DNA of 64,000 bases from an uncultured Oscillospiraceae bacterium (GTDB lineage: Bacteria; Bacillota; Clostridia; Oscillospirales; Ruminococcaceae). The notes under the pieces are model-generated. The model saw only the letters and a list, made by a program, of their open reading frames with translations. It had not been told where the DNA came from and made no database searches. The DNA lies in the NCBI GenBank assembly GCA_902490585.1, contig CABUEI010000005.1, positions 40,828-104,827 on the forward strand. The letters are read 5' to 3'. Below are positions 16,416-25,580 of this stretch, piece after piece (position 1 is the stretch's first letter; each line of letters begins with the position of its first letter). The position numbers and the translations under genes are program-made.

Positions 16416-17855
16416 TTAGCTGTTAGCCTTGATGTAAGCCTCAAGATCTGCATTTGCATCTCTTGTAGCAGCCCACTTCTGATTAACAGAGTCTGCGATA
16501 GCCTTAAAGCCGTCTTCGCCCTTGCCTGCGAATGCTGCTTCAGCAAGCTGGAGCTTGAAGTTAGCAGAGTCGCCGTCCCAGATACCTACTTCTGAATCCT
16601 TGTCGATTGCGTTGAATACGCCTGTCAGACCATCGGGAGCTGCGTTTGCTGTGAAGAATTCGCAACCGTCGAACGCTGAGAGGTAATCGGGAAGCTTGCT
16701 TCCTTCAAGTGTATTGATACCGCCTTCAGCCTCTGAGAAGCCTGATTCAGCGATGAACCATTCGATATACTTCTTACCGAGTTCCTTCTTGTCATCGGCA
16801 ATGTTCTTGTTTACGCCCATGCAGTAGTCAGCGGCATACTGTGCGTACTGCTTGCCGTCCTTAGAGAAGGGAGCGGGCATATAACCGATATTCTCGGGAT
16901 CAAGACCGTTATCCTTAGCAACCTGCTGGAACTGTGAAACTGCCCATGAACCCATTGTCATTGTAGCAACTTCGCCGTTAGCTATCATAAGCTTTGAACC
17001 TTCCCAGTCAGAGCTCATCGGGTCGCCCTCGATAAGAGATGAATCTGAATATATATCATACATCAGCTTGAATACATTGTAGTAGGGCTGACCTTCCTTG
17101 AAGAAGTCTTCCTTGTTAACGATGAGGTTTGTTTCAAAGTCGGGGTCGCCTGATGAAGGAACTACAAGGCTTGACCACTGAGATGCTGTCCAGCTTGCTT
17201 CCTTGAAGTTTGTGTAGTAAGGAATAACCTCGGGGAACTTTTCCTTTATCTTCTTTAAGTCAGCGATGAACTCATCGGCTGTCTTGGGCATTTCTGTGAT
17301 GCCGGCATCTGACCATACCTTCTTGTTGTAGCAGATACCGCCGCTTACTGAACCTAAGTGTGCAAGGCCGTAAACTGTACCGTCGTACATCTTCTGGTTA
17401 GCCCACTTGTACTTGTCCTTGAGGTCGTCGTACTTGCCGAGGGGTTCAAAGAAGTTTGAAAGGTCAGCGAGCTTTACTGTATCGGGAATCATAAGAACGT
17501 CGCCGTATTCCTTTGTGCTCATCATTGTTGAAACGTCATCGGCGTAGCTCTTGAATGACTGATATTCAACTGTGCAGTTGTACTTCTCTTCAAAAGCGTC
17601 TGTCATCTTGTCGAGTGAGCCGTCGTCCTTACGGTCTGTACGGTGAGTAAGAACCTTGAGTGTGATCTTGTCGCCTGAGGGAGTTGTTGAAGAAGCGTTG
17701 TCTGCTGTTGTAGAATCGTTCTTGCTTTCCTCAGCCTTTGATGATGTAGATGATGCGTCACCTGTTGATGATGTTGCGTTGTTGCTGCTGCACGCTGCCA
17801 GTGAAGCTACTGTGCTTGCCGCAAGGATACCTGCGAGTATCTTCTTTGCTTTCAT
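16416..17855 (-). CDS. Extracellular sugar-binding lipoprotein
   Basis: The 479-residue protein has a lipoprotein signal (MKAKKILAGILAASTVASLA, then AC with the lipobox cysteine at about 22). A Ser/Thr-rich tether (about 23-65) and a family 1 solute-binding fold follow. Recognisable pieces are LKVLTHRTDRKDDGSLDKM at the start of the fold, FEEKYNCTVEYQS, and WAVSQFQQVAKDNGLDPEN in the second lobe. It would be anchored to the outer face of the membrane and feed the two permeases downstream. The ligand is probably a sugar or oligosaccharide but is not determinable. A good minus-strand promoter lies at 17959-17986 within a region rich in TTAAG motifs. Confidence 0.9.
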   Translation of the reverse strand: MKAKKILAGILAASTVASLAACSSNNATSSTGDASSTSSKAEESKNDSTTADNASSTTPSGDKITLKVLTHRTDRKDDGSLDKMTDAFEEKYNCTVEYQSFKSYADDVSTMMSTKEYGDVLMIPDTVKLADLSNFFEPLGKYDDLKDKYKWANQKMYDGTVYGLAHLGSVSGGICYNKKVWSDAGITEMPKTADEFIADLKKIKEKFPEVIPYYTNFKEASWTASQWSSLVVPSSGDPDFETNLIVNKEDFFKEGQPYYNVFKLMYDIYSDSSLIEGDPMSSDWEGSKLMIANGEVATMTMGSWAVSQFQQVAKDNGLDPENIGYMPAPFSKDGKQYAQYAADYCMGVNKNIADDKKELGKKYIEWFIAESGFSEAEGGINTLEGSKLPDYLSAFDGCEFFTANAAPDGLTGVFNAIDKDSEVGIWDGDSANFKLQLAEAAFAGKGEDGFKAIADSVNQKWAATRDANADLEAYIKANS

Positions 17856-17919
17856 GTGATAATTTCCTTTCTGTTAGGGCTTTGAAAATCCGCCGCCCTT
17901 AAATAAATATTTTACTTAT

Positions 17920-18235
17920 GTTTATTAAGCTTATTTTCGTTCGCTTAATTTACTTAAGATTATACACCGTTATAGCTAAAAGTCAATAAGGTTATAGGAA
18001 ATTCAGCTAAAACATATAAATGATATTTGCGGTTTATGTGCAAATGCTACAATTACGATATTAACTTAACTAAGTTACACGGTTTTGTTAAGCAAGCGGT
18101 CGTGTAACACGTTTTCACGGTTACAAATGCGTTTACTTAAATTTAGCTTACGTTAAGTTACATGCAATTCACGGTGTTTTAAGGCGGTTGTTAATAGGAT
18201 AACTCGAAATAAAGCGTGTATACATTAAGCGGGGA
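17920..18235. promoter_or_regulatory. AT-rich control region with repeated TTAAGC/TTAAGT motifs
   Basis: The 520-base gap between the divergent binding-protein and cwlD genes holds no gene. It has clustered motifs: TTAAGC near 17929 and GCTTAA near 17943 (an inverted pair), ACTTAAG near 17953, TTAACTTAACTAAGTTAC near 18060, GTTAAGCAAGC near 18088, TACTTAAATTTAGCTTAC near 18134 followed by GTTAAGTTAC, and ATTAAGC near 18225. These could be operators for a sugar-responsive regulator. The density in AT-rich DNA also makes chance a fair explanation. Confidence 0.35.
17959..17986 (-). promoter_or_regulatory. Promoter of the sugar ABC operon
   Basis: On the minus strand TTGACT (17986-17981), 16 bases, then TATAAT (17964-17959). 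The binding-protein start is about 100 bases downstream. Confidence 0.7.
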
Positions 18236-18250
18236 TAATTTAAAAGAAAG

Positions 18251-18279
18251 TTGCGGTCGGGGTGCATCTGTGGTATAAT
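18251..18279 (+). promoter_or_regulatory. Promoter of cwlD
   Basis: TTGCGG (18251-18256), 17 bases, then TATAAT (18274-18279), 98 bases before the chosen start. Confidence 0.65.
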
Positions 18280-18376
18280 TGATATTACGGATTTCGGACA
18301 AAAACGGGTACAGCCTGTCATTATTTCAAAGCTTGTTTCATATAATGTACAAAAATTTACCGAAAGGTCGGACGAT

Positions 18377-19168
18377 ATGAAACGCTTTGAATTAAAACGG
18401 CTTAAATCAAGAATACCTGCTCTTATAGTTCTGCTCGGCTGCTTTACCGTTATTGCGGCAACTGCCGACTACTCGCAGGTTAGTGTGAGAGCGTCAACCT
18501 CTCACGTTACGGATAAGAAAACAATTGTGCTTGATGCAGGGCACGGCGGAATGGACAGCGGTGCTGTCGGAATAAACGGTGAGCTTGAGAAGAATATCAA
18601 TCTTGCTATCGTGCGTGACCTGGACGATATGCTGACATTATCGGGGTTCAACGTGGTGCTGACCCGTGACAGTGATATTTCGATACATGACGAGGGTGTA
18701 ACTGGCACAAGAGAGCAGAAAGTTTCCGACATGAAGAACCGACTTGATATTATAAATAAGTACGGGGACTGTCTGTTTTTGTCGGTACATCAGAATAAAT
18801 TCACCGAGCCGGGATATTTCGGTGCGCAGATCTTCTACACGGCGAACAATCCTGACAACCGTATGATAGCGCAGATAATGCAGGATAATTTCAAGACGAT
18901 ACAGCCGGGCAACGACAGACAGATAAAGCAAGAGGGCGATGAGCTGTATCTTTTCAAGAACACGAAAATTCCCGCAGTGCTGATAGAATGCGGATTTTTA
19001 TCAAATCCTGACGATGCGGCAAATCTTTCCGATCCCGACTATCAGCGTAAGGTAGCGTATACAATATATAACGGGATACTTACATATCTCACCTCAAAGC
19101 CTGCCGATGACGCACAGCAGACGACTTTACCGCAGGTAACTTCCGCTCCTGTGAGCAGTGTTCCCTAA
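18377..19168 (+). CDS. cwlD: N-acetylmuramoyl-L-alanine amidase, CwlD-like
   Basis: The 263-residue protein has an N-terminal membrane/signal segment and an Amidase_3 domain (about 47-235) that cuts the amide between muramic acid and L-alanine. Zinc ligands are visible as the His in LDAGHGGMDSG, the Glu in NGELEKNINL and the His in LSVHQNKF; the catalytic Glu is in VLIECGFLSNPDD. The PGYFGAQIFY and QEGDELYLFKNT blocks are characteristic of CwlD, which helps make muramic-delta-lactam in spore cortex. A short Thr/Pro tail ends the protein. The ORF is open from 18251, but that would overlap the promoter; GAAAGG before 18377 and the family N-terminus support the later start. Confidence 0.87.
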   Translation: MKRFELKRLKSRIPALIVLLGCFTVIAATADYSQVSVRASTSHVTDKKTIVLDAGHGGMDSGAVGINGELEKNINLAIVRDLDDMLTLSGFNVVLTRDSDISIHDEGVTGTREQKVSDMKNRLDIINKYGDCLFLSVHQNKFTEPGYFGAQIFYTANNPDNRMIAQIMQDNFKTIQPGNDRQIKQEGDELYLFKNTKIPAVLIECGFLSNPDDAANLSDPDYQRKVAYTIYNGILTYLTSKPADDAQQTTLPQVTSAPVSSVP

Positions 19169-19222
19169 AACAGCTGTGATATTACAAGCGTATCGGAATA
19201 AGGCTTTGGAAAGGACGTATAA

Positions 19223-20620
19223 ATGGCAAAATCAAAATCAGTATATATATGCAGTGAGTGCGGACAGGAATATCCGAAATGGAGCGGACGGTGCAATGCC
19301 TGCGGAGCGTGGAATACGCTTGAAGAAACGCTGATACAGCCTAAATCGCACGGGCTTTCAAAAAGCACGGGTGGGGGCAGGCTTCCGCTTGCGAGCATAA
19401 ACAATCTTTCGTTCAAGGACGAAACAAGATATGAAACAGGAATGTCGGAGCTTGACAGGGTTCTCGGCGGAGGACTTGTCAAGGGTTCGCTTGTACTGCT
19501 CGGCGGTGACCCCGGTATAGGTAAATCGACGCTTCTTCTACAGATTTGCGGCTGTCTTGCACAGGATAAGACTGTGCTGTACATATCCGGTGAGGAAAGC
19601 GAACGTCAGATAAAGCTCCGTGCAGACAGGCTGGGAGTTGAGAGTGACGGGCTGTATATCAGTGCCTGTACCGACTGCGACACTATAATAGAGGGCGTGC
19701 GTGAGAACAAGCCCGATGTGGTGATTATTGACTCAATACAGACGATGCAATTATCGGAACTGCAATCAGTACCCGGAAGTCTTGTGCAGGTAAGGGAGTG
19801 TACATCGGCATTCATGCAGATGGCGAAGAGCCTTGAAGTTGCTGTATTCCTTGTAGGTCACGTGAACAAGGACGGCGGTATAGCAGGTCCTAAGGTGCTT
19901 GAACATATAGTGGACACGGTGCTGTACTTCGAGGGCGACAAACAGCTCTGCTACAGGATTTTAAGAGCCGCAAAGAACCGTTTCGGCTCTACCAACGAAA
20001 TAGGTGTGTTCGAGATGCAGGATAAAGGACTGGAGCAGGTCGAGAATCCGTCCGCTATGCTGTTGCTCGGCAGACCGGCCGGGGTAAGCGGTATAACTGT
20101 GCTTTGTACCGTCGAGGGTACACGGCCTATACTGGCAGAGGTGCAGGCGCTTGTCGGCAAGACCTCGTTCTCTGCTCCTCGCAGAATGACTACCGGATTT
20201 GACTACAGCAGGCTGTGCGTTCTGCTTGCCGTACTCGAAAAGAGGACAGGCTACAACTTCGGCGGATATGATGTATATATAAATGTAATCGGCGGACTGA
20301 AAATAGATGAGCCTGCGAGTGACCTTGCGATTACGCTTGCACTGTATTCGGGGCTGAGAGATATTCCGATAGGCGACGACGTTGTGGTATTCGGCGAGGT
20401 AGGTCTAGGCGGAGAGATAAGAGCGGTATCGCATATAAGAGAGCGTGTGCGTGAGGCGGCACGAATGGGATTTGCAAAGTGCATTGTGCCGAAATCGTCG
20501 CTTAAAAATCTTGACAAGAGTGAAAACTACGGAATAAGCATATACGGTGTGGCTAATCTTCAGCAGGCGTTCAAGGTGCTTGAGATGTTCACAAAAGAAA
20601 GCGAAGGAAACAAAGAATGA
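19223..20620 (+). CDS. radA: DNA repair protein RadA
   Basis: The 465-residue RadA/Sms protein is a RecA-like, hexameric branch-migration helicase acting in recombination and repair. It has the N-terminal zinc finger CSECGQEYPKWSGRCNAC, Walker A GGDPGIGKST, Walker B-type VVIIDSIQTM, the RadA-specific KNRFGST motif, and a C-terminal Lon-protease-like domain. Length is normal. It overlaps rsmA by 4 bases. Confidence 0.96.
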   Translation: MAKSKSVYICSECGQEYPKWSGRCNACGAWNTLEETLIQPKSHGLSKSTGGGRLPLASINNLSFKDETRYETGMSELDRVLGGGLVKGSLVLLGGDPGIGKSTLLLQICGCLAQDKTVLYISGEESERQIKLRADRLGVESDGLYISACTDCDTIIEGVRENKPDVVIIDSIQTMQLSELQSVPGSLVQVRECTSAFMQMAKSLEVAVFLVGHVNKDGGIAGPKVLEHIVDTVLYFEGDKQLCYRILRAAKNRFGSTNEIGVFEMQDKGLEQVENPSAMLLLGRPAGVSGITVLCTVEGTRPILAEVQALVGKTSFSAPRRMTTGFDYSRLCVLLAVLEKRTGYNFGGYDVYINVIGGLKIDEPASDLAITLALYSGLRDIPIGDDVVVFGEVGLGGEIRAVSHIRERVREAARMGFAKCIVPKSSLKNLDKSENYGISIYGVANLQQAFKVLEMFTKESEGNKE

Positions 20621-21480
20621 AACTTACCGACATTTCAACAATAAGACAGCTTTTTGAAAAGCACGGATTTTCTTTTACAAAGTCGCTCGGGCAGAACTTT
20701 CTGATAAATCCGACCGTATGCCCTAAAATTGCCGAAATGGGCGGTGCAGGGAAAAATGTCGGAGCTATAGAAATAGGCACGGGTATTGGCGTTCTGACAA
20801 GAGAACTTGCAGAGCGGTGCGACAAGGTTGTAGCTATTGAGATAGACACGGGGCTGAAGCCTATTCTTGACGAAACGCTTGAAGAATACGACAATGTTGA
20901 AGTAATCTTTGCGGACGTTATGGAAACCGACCTCAATAAACTTATTGCGGAAAAGTTTGCCGGCATGGACGTAATAGTCTGTGCCAATCTTCCCTACTAT
21001 ATAACTTCACCCGTAATAATGAAACTGCTCGAGGAAAAGTTACCGATAAAAGCGATCACAGTCATGGTACAGCTTGAGGCGGCGGACAGGATATGTGCCG
21101 CAGTCGGAAGCCGTGAGTGCGGTGCTATCACAGCATCTATAAACTATTATGCAAAACCGAAGAAACTTTTCCGTGTGAACCGTGGCTCATTTATGCCTGC
21201 CCCCAATGTTGACAGTGCGGTCATAAGTCTTGAGCGGTATGAACAACCGCCGTACAAGGTTGATAACGAGCCGCTTTTCTTCGAGGTGATAAAGCAGGCT
21301 TTCGCTCAGCGCAGAAAACAGCTTGCAAATCCCGTTTCGGCATATTTTAAGATACCGAAAGCGGTGCTTGCGGAAAAGATGACCGAAGGCGGTATACCGG
21401 CTACCGCAAGAGCGGAACAGCTGACGATGGCTGAGCTTGTGAAGCTGTATGAGATTATAGACGGGTTGAAAAAGGAATAA
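20617..21480 (+). CDS. rsmA: 16S rRNA (A1518/A1519) dimethyltransferase
   Basis: The 287-residue KsgA/RsmA enzyme dimethylates two adjacent adenosines in helix 45 of 16S rRNA using SAM. Visible motifs are SLGQNFLINP at the start, the SAM-binding EIGTGIGVLTREL, the acidic VAIEID, and the catalytic NLPYYITSPV. The C-terminal helical domain includes FAQRRKQLANP. The ATG at 20617 overlaps the radA stop, so the two are translationally coupled. Confidence 0.96.
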   Translation: MKLTDISTIRQLFEKHGFSFTKSLGQNFLINPTVCPKIAEMGGAGKNVGAIEIGTGIGVLTRELAERCDKVVAIEIDTGLKPILDETLEEYDNVEVIFADVMETDLNKLIAEKFAGMDVIVCANLPYYITSPVIMKLLEEKLPIKAITVMVQLEAADRICAAVGSRECGAITASINYYAKPKKLFRVNRGSFMPAPNVDSAVISLERYEQPPYKVDNEPLFFEVIKQAFAQRRKQLANPVSAYFKIPKAVLAEKMTEGGIPATARAEQLTMAELVKLYEIIDGLKKE

Positions 21481-21488
21481 AATTGATT

Positions 21489-21520
21489 GCCACGATGTAA
21501 AAAATCGTGGCTTTTCTTTT
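21489..21520 (+). terminator. Terminator after rsmA
   Basis: GCCACGAT, loop, ATCGTGGC then TTTTCTTTTTAT. Confidence 0.9.
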
Positions 21521-21529
21521 TATATTTAA

Positions 21530-21558
21530 TAGACATTTTCTCTCATTTGTGCTATACT
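21530..21558 (+). promoter_or_regulatory. Promoter of the transglutaminase-like lipoprotein gene
   Basis: TAGACA (21530-21535), 17 bases, then TATACT (21553-21558). Confidence 0.65.
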
Positions 21559-21600
21559 TTAAATAAATGTAATCTACAGCATTCGCAAAGGGGGCGGCAC

Positions 21601-22788
21601 ATGAAAAAGCATATACCGGCGGCAACGCTTGCGGTGGGTATAATCGCACTGTGTGCCGTCCTCGGCGGTTGTAACGGCGAAGAACAGACCTCTTCCGTTC
21701 AAACGACCTCGACATCAGTTACAACAACGGTAACTGTAAAAAGCACTACAACATCACAGACAACACCGCAAACAACATCTTCAACATCTTCAACATCTTC
21801 AACAACTACTGTAACCACAAAAGAAACAACCGCCGCAACTTCGGCTACCACCACGACAAAGCAGACCGCTCCGCCGCAGACCGAACCGCCTGCGACTATT
21901 GCTCCCGTAACCGATCCGCCTGAAACAGACCCACCGCAGACTTCTCCGCCGCAAACCGAACCGTCACCGCCGTACATAATCACTCCGACGGCTGACGGAA
22001 ACAAGGTTTACAGCAATGACGACGCACTTATAGACGCATCAAATTCATCACAGGGTTATCTGATGATAAAGCTCAAAAAGGCTATGAGCGGAAGTTACAG
22101 GATACTGGTAAACGCCGATGATATAAACGTCCGCTACACGTTCCAGCTTAATAATTCGGGAAACTATGAAGTCATACCGATAACAGAGGGAAGCGGAAGC
22201 TACACGGTGAGCGTTCTTAAAGTTACCAGTGCAGGAAAAGGAACGGTCATGTTCAAGCAGACGCTGAACGTTTCGGTTTACGACAGCTTCCTGCCGTTCC
22301 TCACTCCGAACCAGTTCTGTATGTATAATTCCGGTTCGTCCTGCGTTGCACTTTCATCAAAGCTTTGCGGCGGAAATAAGGACACAATTGAAAAAACGGC
22401 GGCAATATACGACTATGTGATAAATAATATCAGCTATGTTTCGACCGCCGAAAACGGCGCAAATGGCTATATTCCCGTACCCGACACAGTGCTTGCAAAC
22501 AAGAGCGGAATCTGCTTTGACTATGCCTCTCTTATGGCGGCAATGCTACGCTCGCAGAAAATTCCGACAAAGGTTGTTGTCGGCTACGCAGGCGACATAT
22601 ATCACGCATGGATAAGCGTGTATGTTGACGGAAGCGGCTGGATAGACGGATATATCTATTTTGACGGAAACAAATGGAACAGAATGGACCCCACCTTTGC
22701 GGCAAGCGCAAAGGACGAAAATGATTATAAAAGCATAGTTGATTTCATATCGGACGGAAGCAACTATTCTGTGATATATTATTATTGA
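21601..22788 (+). CDS. Transglutaminase-like lipoprotein
   Basis: The 395-residue protein has a lipoprotein signal ending AVLGGC (Cys about 22). A long Thr/Ser/Pro linker follows (about 28-130, with repeated TEPP/TDPP blocks), then a beta-sandwich segment, then a transglutaminase/protease-like core. The probable triad is Cys in SGICFDYASLMAAMLRSQ, His in IYHAWISVYV and Asp in RMDPTFAA, about 50-60 residues from one another as in the family. Such proteins may act as cysteine peptidases or cross-linkers at the cell surface; activity is not established. The ORF is open upstream to 21487, but the 21601 ATG has GGGGGCGG upstream and begins the signal peptide. It sits 28 bases before the pilus-type operon and may be co-transcribed with it. 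Confidence 0.85.
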   Translation: MKKHIPAATLAVGIIALCAVLGGCNGEEQTSSVQTTSTSVTTTVTVKSTTTSQTTPQTTSSTSSTSSTTTVTTKETTAATSATTTTKQTAPPQTEPPATIAPVTDPPETDPPQTSPPQTEPSPPYIITPTADGNKVYSNDDALIDASNSSQGYLMIKLKKAMSGSYRILVNADDINVRYTFQLNNSGNYEVIPITEGSGSYTVSVLKVTSAGKGTVMFKQTLNVSVYDSFLPFLTPNQFCMYNSGSSCVALSSKLCGGNKDTIEKTAAIYDYVINNISYVSTAENGANGYIPVPDTVLANKSGICFDYASLMAAMLRSQKIPTKVVVGYAGDIYHAWISVYVDGSGWIDGYIYFDGNKWNRMDPTFAASAKDENDYKSIVDFISDGSNYSVIYYY

Positions 22789-22816
22789 TAAGCGAAAAAT
22801 GATACGGAGGGATAAA

Positions 22817-23854
22817 ATGAGCAAAAAGCACTACCTTTCAAACGAAGATATTTCGATACTCTGCTCCGAGCTTGCATCGGTCGTAAGCTCAGGCCTTACA
22901 ATAACAGACGGGATACTCGTCATATTACAGGACGGAGAGGATAAGAACAAGGCGGCACTGCTTGAACAGATACTCGGCTCTATCGAGCAAGGAAGCAGTA
23001 TCACAAAAGCCTTTGCAAAAACCGGTGTATTCCCGAACTATTTTATAAAAATGCTTGAAGTCGGGGAAACAACGGGCAGACTTGATACGGTTCTGGCTTC
23101 GCTCTCGGACTACTATGCCGGAATAGAGGAAATCAGCACATCGGTAAAAAGTGCGGTCACATATCCTGCGATACTGCTTATTGTCGTATTCGCAGTTATC
23201 ATACTGCTGTCGGTGTATGTACTGCCGATATTTGCGGACGTATTCGCACAGCTGGGGCTTACGCTCCCCGACAGTGCACAGTGGATAATGAACACAGGCG
23301 GAGTTATAAGCAATGTTGCGGTATTCATAATAGGCATACTTGCGTTTGTGATAATACTCGGCATTCTGCTTTACAACTTTGTAAGGCCGTTCAGAAAAGC
23401 GGTAATTCATGCGGTTTCACATACGAAAACGGCAAAAACGTTATATGCCGCAAGATTTTCGGCGGCTCTGTCAATGACACTTTCAAGCGGAATGGATATT
23501 GACGAATCGCTTAATATGTGTGAAAATCTGCTTGAAAACGACTATATGCGTGAAAAGCTCTCTGAGTGCCGCAAGGAAATGAGCGACGGCAAGCCGTTTG
23601 TCGAGGCACTGGGCAACACGGGAATGTTCTCCGCTATCAACATGAGAATGATAAATATTGCGTTCAGCACGGGTACGCTTGATAAGACAATGGCGACAAT
23701 AGCGGACAATGCGGAAAAGAAAGTTTCTGCCGTAATACAGACCGCAGTTGCACGCTTTGAACCTACGATGGTGATAATCATGGCAATAGCGGTAGGTTTC
23801 ATACTGCTTTCGGTTATGATACCGCTTATGAGCGTAATGACGGTTATAGGATAA
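22817..23854 (+). CDS. Type II secretion/type IV pilus inner-membrane protein (GspF/PilC/ComGB family)
   Basis: The 345-residue protein contains two GspF domains. The first carries ELASVVSSGLTITDGILVIL and MLEVGETTGRLDTVLASL; the second carries FSAALSMTLSSGMDIDESL and AFSTGTLDKTMATIA. Three strong membrane helices are seen (about 120, 170 and at the C-terminus). It forms the inner-membrane platform that couples the cytoplasmic ATPase to pilin assembly. GGAGGG upstream selects 22817 over the ATG at 22799. It heads an operon of three or four small pilin-like or membrane proteins and a PilT-like ATPase. Confidence 0.9.
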   Translation: MSKKHYLSNEDISILCSELASVVSSGLTITDGILVILQDGEDKNKAALLEQILGSIEQGSSITKAFAKTGVFPNYFIKMLEVGETTGRLDTVLASLSDYYAGIEEISTSVKSAVTYPAILLIVVFAVIILLSVYVLPIFADVFAQLGLTLPDSAQWIMNTGGVISNVAVFIIGILAFVIILGILLYNFVRPFRKAVIHAVSHTKTAKTLYAARFSAALSMTLSSGMDIDESLNMCENLLENDYMREKLSECRKEMSDGKPFVEALGNTGMFSAINMRMINIAFSTGTLDKTMATIADNAEKKVSAVIQTAVARFEPTMVIIMAIAVGFILLSVMIPLMSVMTVIG

Positions 23855-23867
23855 CAACGGTGATAAT

Positions 23868-24191
23868 ATGAGAACTAAAATTCATTCGGGCACATTCCGC
23901 ATAATAAGAGATGCGGTTATTGCTCTTGCTCTCTCGGCGGCGGCGATCGCCATAGTTGCAATGTCCATTGCAAACAGCAACGAAAGCCGTAAAAGCGAAA
24001 ATCTGCGTATCATCGAAAACGGAGTACGCAGGGCGGCGACCGAGTGTTATGCGGTTGAGGGATTTTATCCTGAAGATATCGGGTATCTTATCGAAAACTA
24101 CGACCTGCATATAGATGAAAACAAGTGCATAGTGCACTACAACCCCGTTTCATCAAATATAATGCCGGACATAAGAGTAATAGCAAAGTAA
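23868..24191 (+). CDS. Small membrane protein of the pilus operon, minor-pilin-like
   Basis: The 107-residue protein has one N-terminal hydrophobic helix (IRDAVIALALSAAAIAIVAM), then an amphipathic helix with RIIENGVRRAATECYAVEGF and YPEDIGYLIENYDLHID. A helix-then-small-domain layout is that of minor pseudopilins. A clear prepilin peptidase site (Gly followed by Phe/Met and Glu at +5) is not visible. It starts 13 bases after the GspF-like gene. The pilin-like role is inference from context. Confidence 0.7.
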   Translation: MRTKIHSGTFRIIRDAVIALALSAAAIAIVAMSIANSNESRKSENLRIIENGVRRAATECYAVEGFYPEDIGYLIENYDLHIDENKCIVHYNPVSSNIMPDIRVIAK

Positions 24192-24219
24192 CAATAAACA
24201 TTCAGAGCGGGAGGGCAAG

Positions 24220-24723
24220 ATGTTCCAAAGTCGTTCAAAAACGTTAAAATCGAATAAAAGCGGCATGGATATGATTTTTGTACTGACGGTATTTGTGCTG
24301 TTTGTATGCTGTCTTCTGGCGGCGGTGCTTGCATTTGCAAAAGTTTACAAGCGTTTCGGCGATGACATTGAAAAACGCTTTGACACGGCAACGGCACAGA
24401 CGCTGGTACTACAGAAGCTCCGCAGTTATGACAGCGGTGCGGTATCTGTCGGAAAACAGGGAGATACGGACTATATCGGGTTTTCCGATACGATAGACGG
24501 CGAAAGCTACATGACGTATATCTACGCATACGGCGGAGAGCTGAAAGAGTTGTTCATAGACAGTTCTGCCCCGTTTGTTGCAGAAAACGGGAACACTTTG
24601 CTCCCTGCCGACAAATTCACCGCTACCGCCGACAATAACACAATCAGCTTTACGATAACCTGCAACGGTGTTATGACCTCATCGCATTACTGTCTGCGAA
24701 GCGGAAAGGACGGTACCGTATGA
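24220..24723 (+). CDS. Hypothetical membrane protein of the pilus operon
   Basis: The 167-residue protein has a basic cytoplasmic start, one membrane helix (about 16-40, MDMIFVLTVFVLFVCCLLAA), then an extracellular domain containing IEKRFDTATAQTLVLQKLRS. The topology and position fit a pseudopilin-like or assembly accessory protein, but I recognise no family. A GGAGGGC ribosome site precedes it. The stop overlaps the next gene by 4 bases. Confidence 0.7.
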   Translation: MFQSRSKTLKSNKSGMDMIFVLTVFVLFVCCLLAAVLAFAKVYKRFGDDIEKRFDTATAQTLVLQKLRSYDSGAVSVGKQGDTDYIGFSDTIDGESYMTYIYAYGGELKELFIDSSAPFVAENGNTLLPADKFTATADNNTISFTITCNGVMTSSHYCLRSGKDGTV

Positions 24724-25070
24724 ATATAAAAAAACGTTCGAGAAACGATGCGTTCCTGGTTGAACTACTGATAGTAATTGCAATATTCGCCGTATGTGCG
24801 GCGGCTTGCGTGAGGGTAATCGGAATAGCGTCAAGCGAAATGCGGTACGCCGAGCGGCTATCGGACGCACAGATAAAAACGGCGGATATTGCAGAGTGCT
24901 ATAAAAGCGGAGAAAGTTTATCCGAACTGTCACAGCGGTACAAAGACGGGGATATTGAAATAAAGCTGTCGGAGCGTACAGACGGGAATATGCAATACCT
25001 TGATATAACCGCATCGGACAGCGAAAACACATATATAACCATAACAAGTGCAAGGAGGGTTGCCTCTTGA
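24720..25070 (+). CDS. Prepilin-like protein
   Basis: The 116-residue protein begins with a basic segment and then FLVELLIVIAIFAVCAAACV, which closely resembles the class III prepilin N-terminus (F-T-L-x-E-L-L-I-V-I-A-I). The glutamate needed at +5 is present in VELL. The residue before the Phe is Ala, where a Gly or Ala is acceptable to prepilin peptidases. The rest is a short domain of about 90 residues. It is translationally coupled to both neighbours. Confidence 0.75.
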   Translation: MNIKKRSRNDAFLVELLIVIAIFAVCAAACVRVIGIASSEMRYAERLSDAQIKTADIAECYKSGESLSELSQRYKDGDIEIKLSERTDGNMQYLDITASDSENTYITITSARRVAS

Positions 25071-25549
25071 GCAGAAACAGTAACGGCGAAAACCGAAGAA
25101 AAAGTCTGAACAGCGTGGGAATATCTTCTCTGCTGGTTATATTCGTGGTGCTGGCGACAGTAACGCTGTCGGTGCTGTGTCTTGTCACAGTAAGGCAGGA
25201 CCTTGACAGAGCGAAAAAGCTTGCCGTGACGCAAGAGGAGTACTACAGTGCCGATACCAAAGCGACCGAAAAGCTTGATACGCTGTACGACCTTATTGCA
25301 GATGATACCGTGGTTGATATATCGGCGGCGGCTGAAGAGCAGGGATTTGAGGTAAGCGGCGGCGGTCGTACAGGCAATGCCCTGACATTCTCATGGAGCG
25401 AGGATATAAACAGCGGAAGTAAGCTTGTATGCAATGCGCAGTACAAGGACGGTTCGCTCAGCGTTACAAGCTGGAAAACGGTAAGCAACAATTATTATGA
25501 AGAAGAAAACTCATTGCCGATATGGAACGGCGAGAGTTTACCCGTATAA
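25067..25549 (+). CDS. Hypothetical membrane protein of the pilus operon (TTG start)
   Basis: The 160-residue protein has a basic start, a membrane helix (about 18-42, SLLVIFVVLATVTLSVLCLV), then a helical and a beta-rich extracellular part. It starts with TTG at 25067, overlapping the TGA of the previous gene, with AAGGAGGG upstream; no ATG fits. It is probably another pseudopilin-like component, but the family is not recognised. Confidence 0.7.
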   Translation: MSRNSNGENRRKSLNSVGISSLLVIFVVLATVTLSVLCLVTVRQDLDRAKKLAVTQEEYYSADTKATEKLDTLYDLIADDTVVDISAAAEEQGFEVSGGGRTGNALTFSWSEDINSGSKLVCNAQYKDGSLSVTSWKTVSNNYYEEENSLPIWNGESLPV

Positions 25550-25580
25550 TATAACAGCCAAACAGTGAAAGGATAGCATT

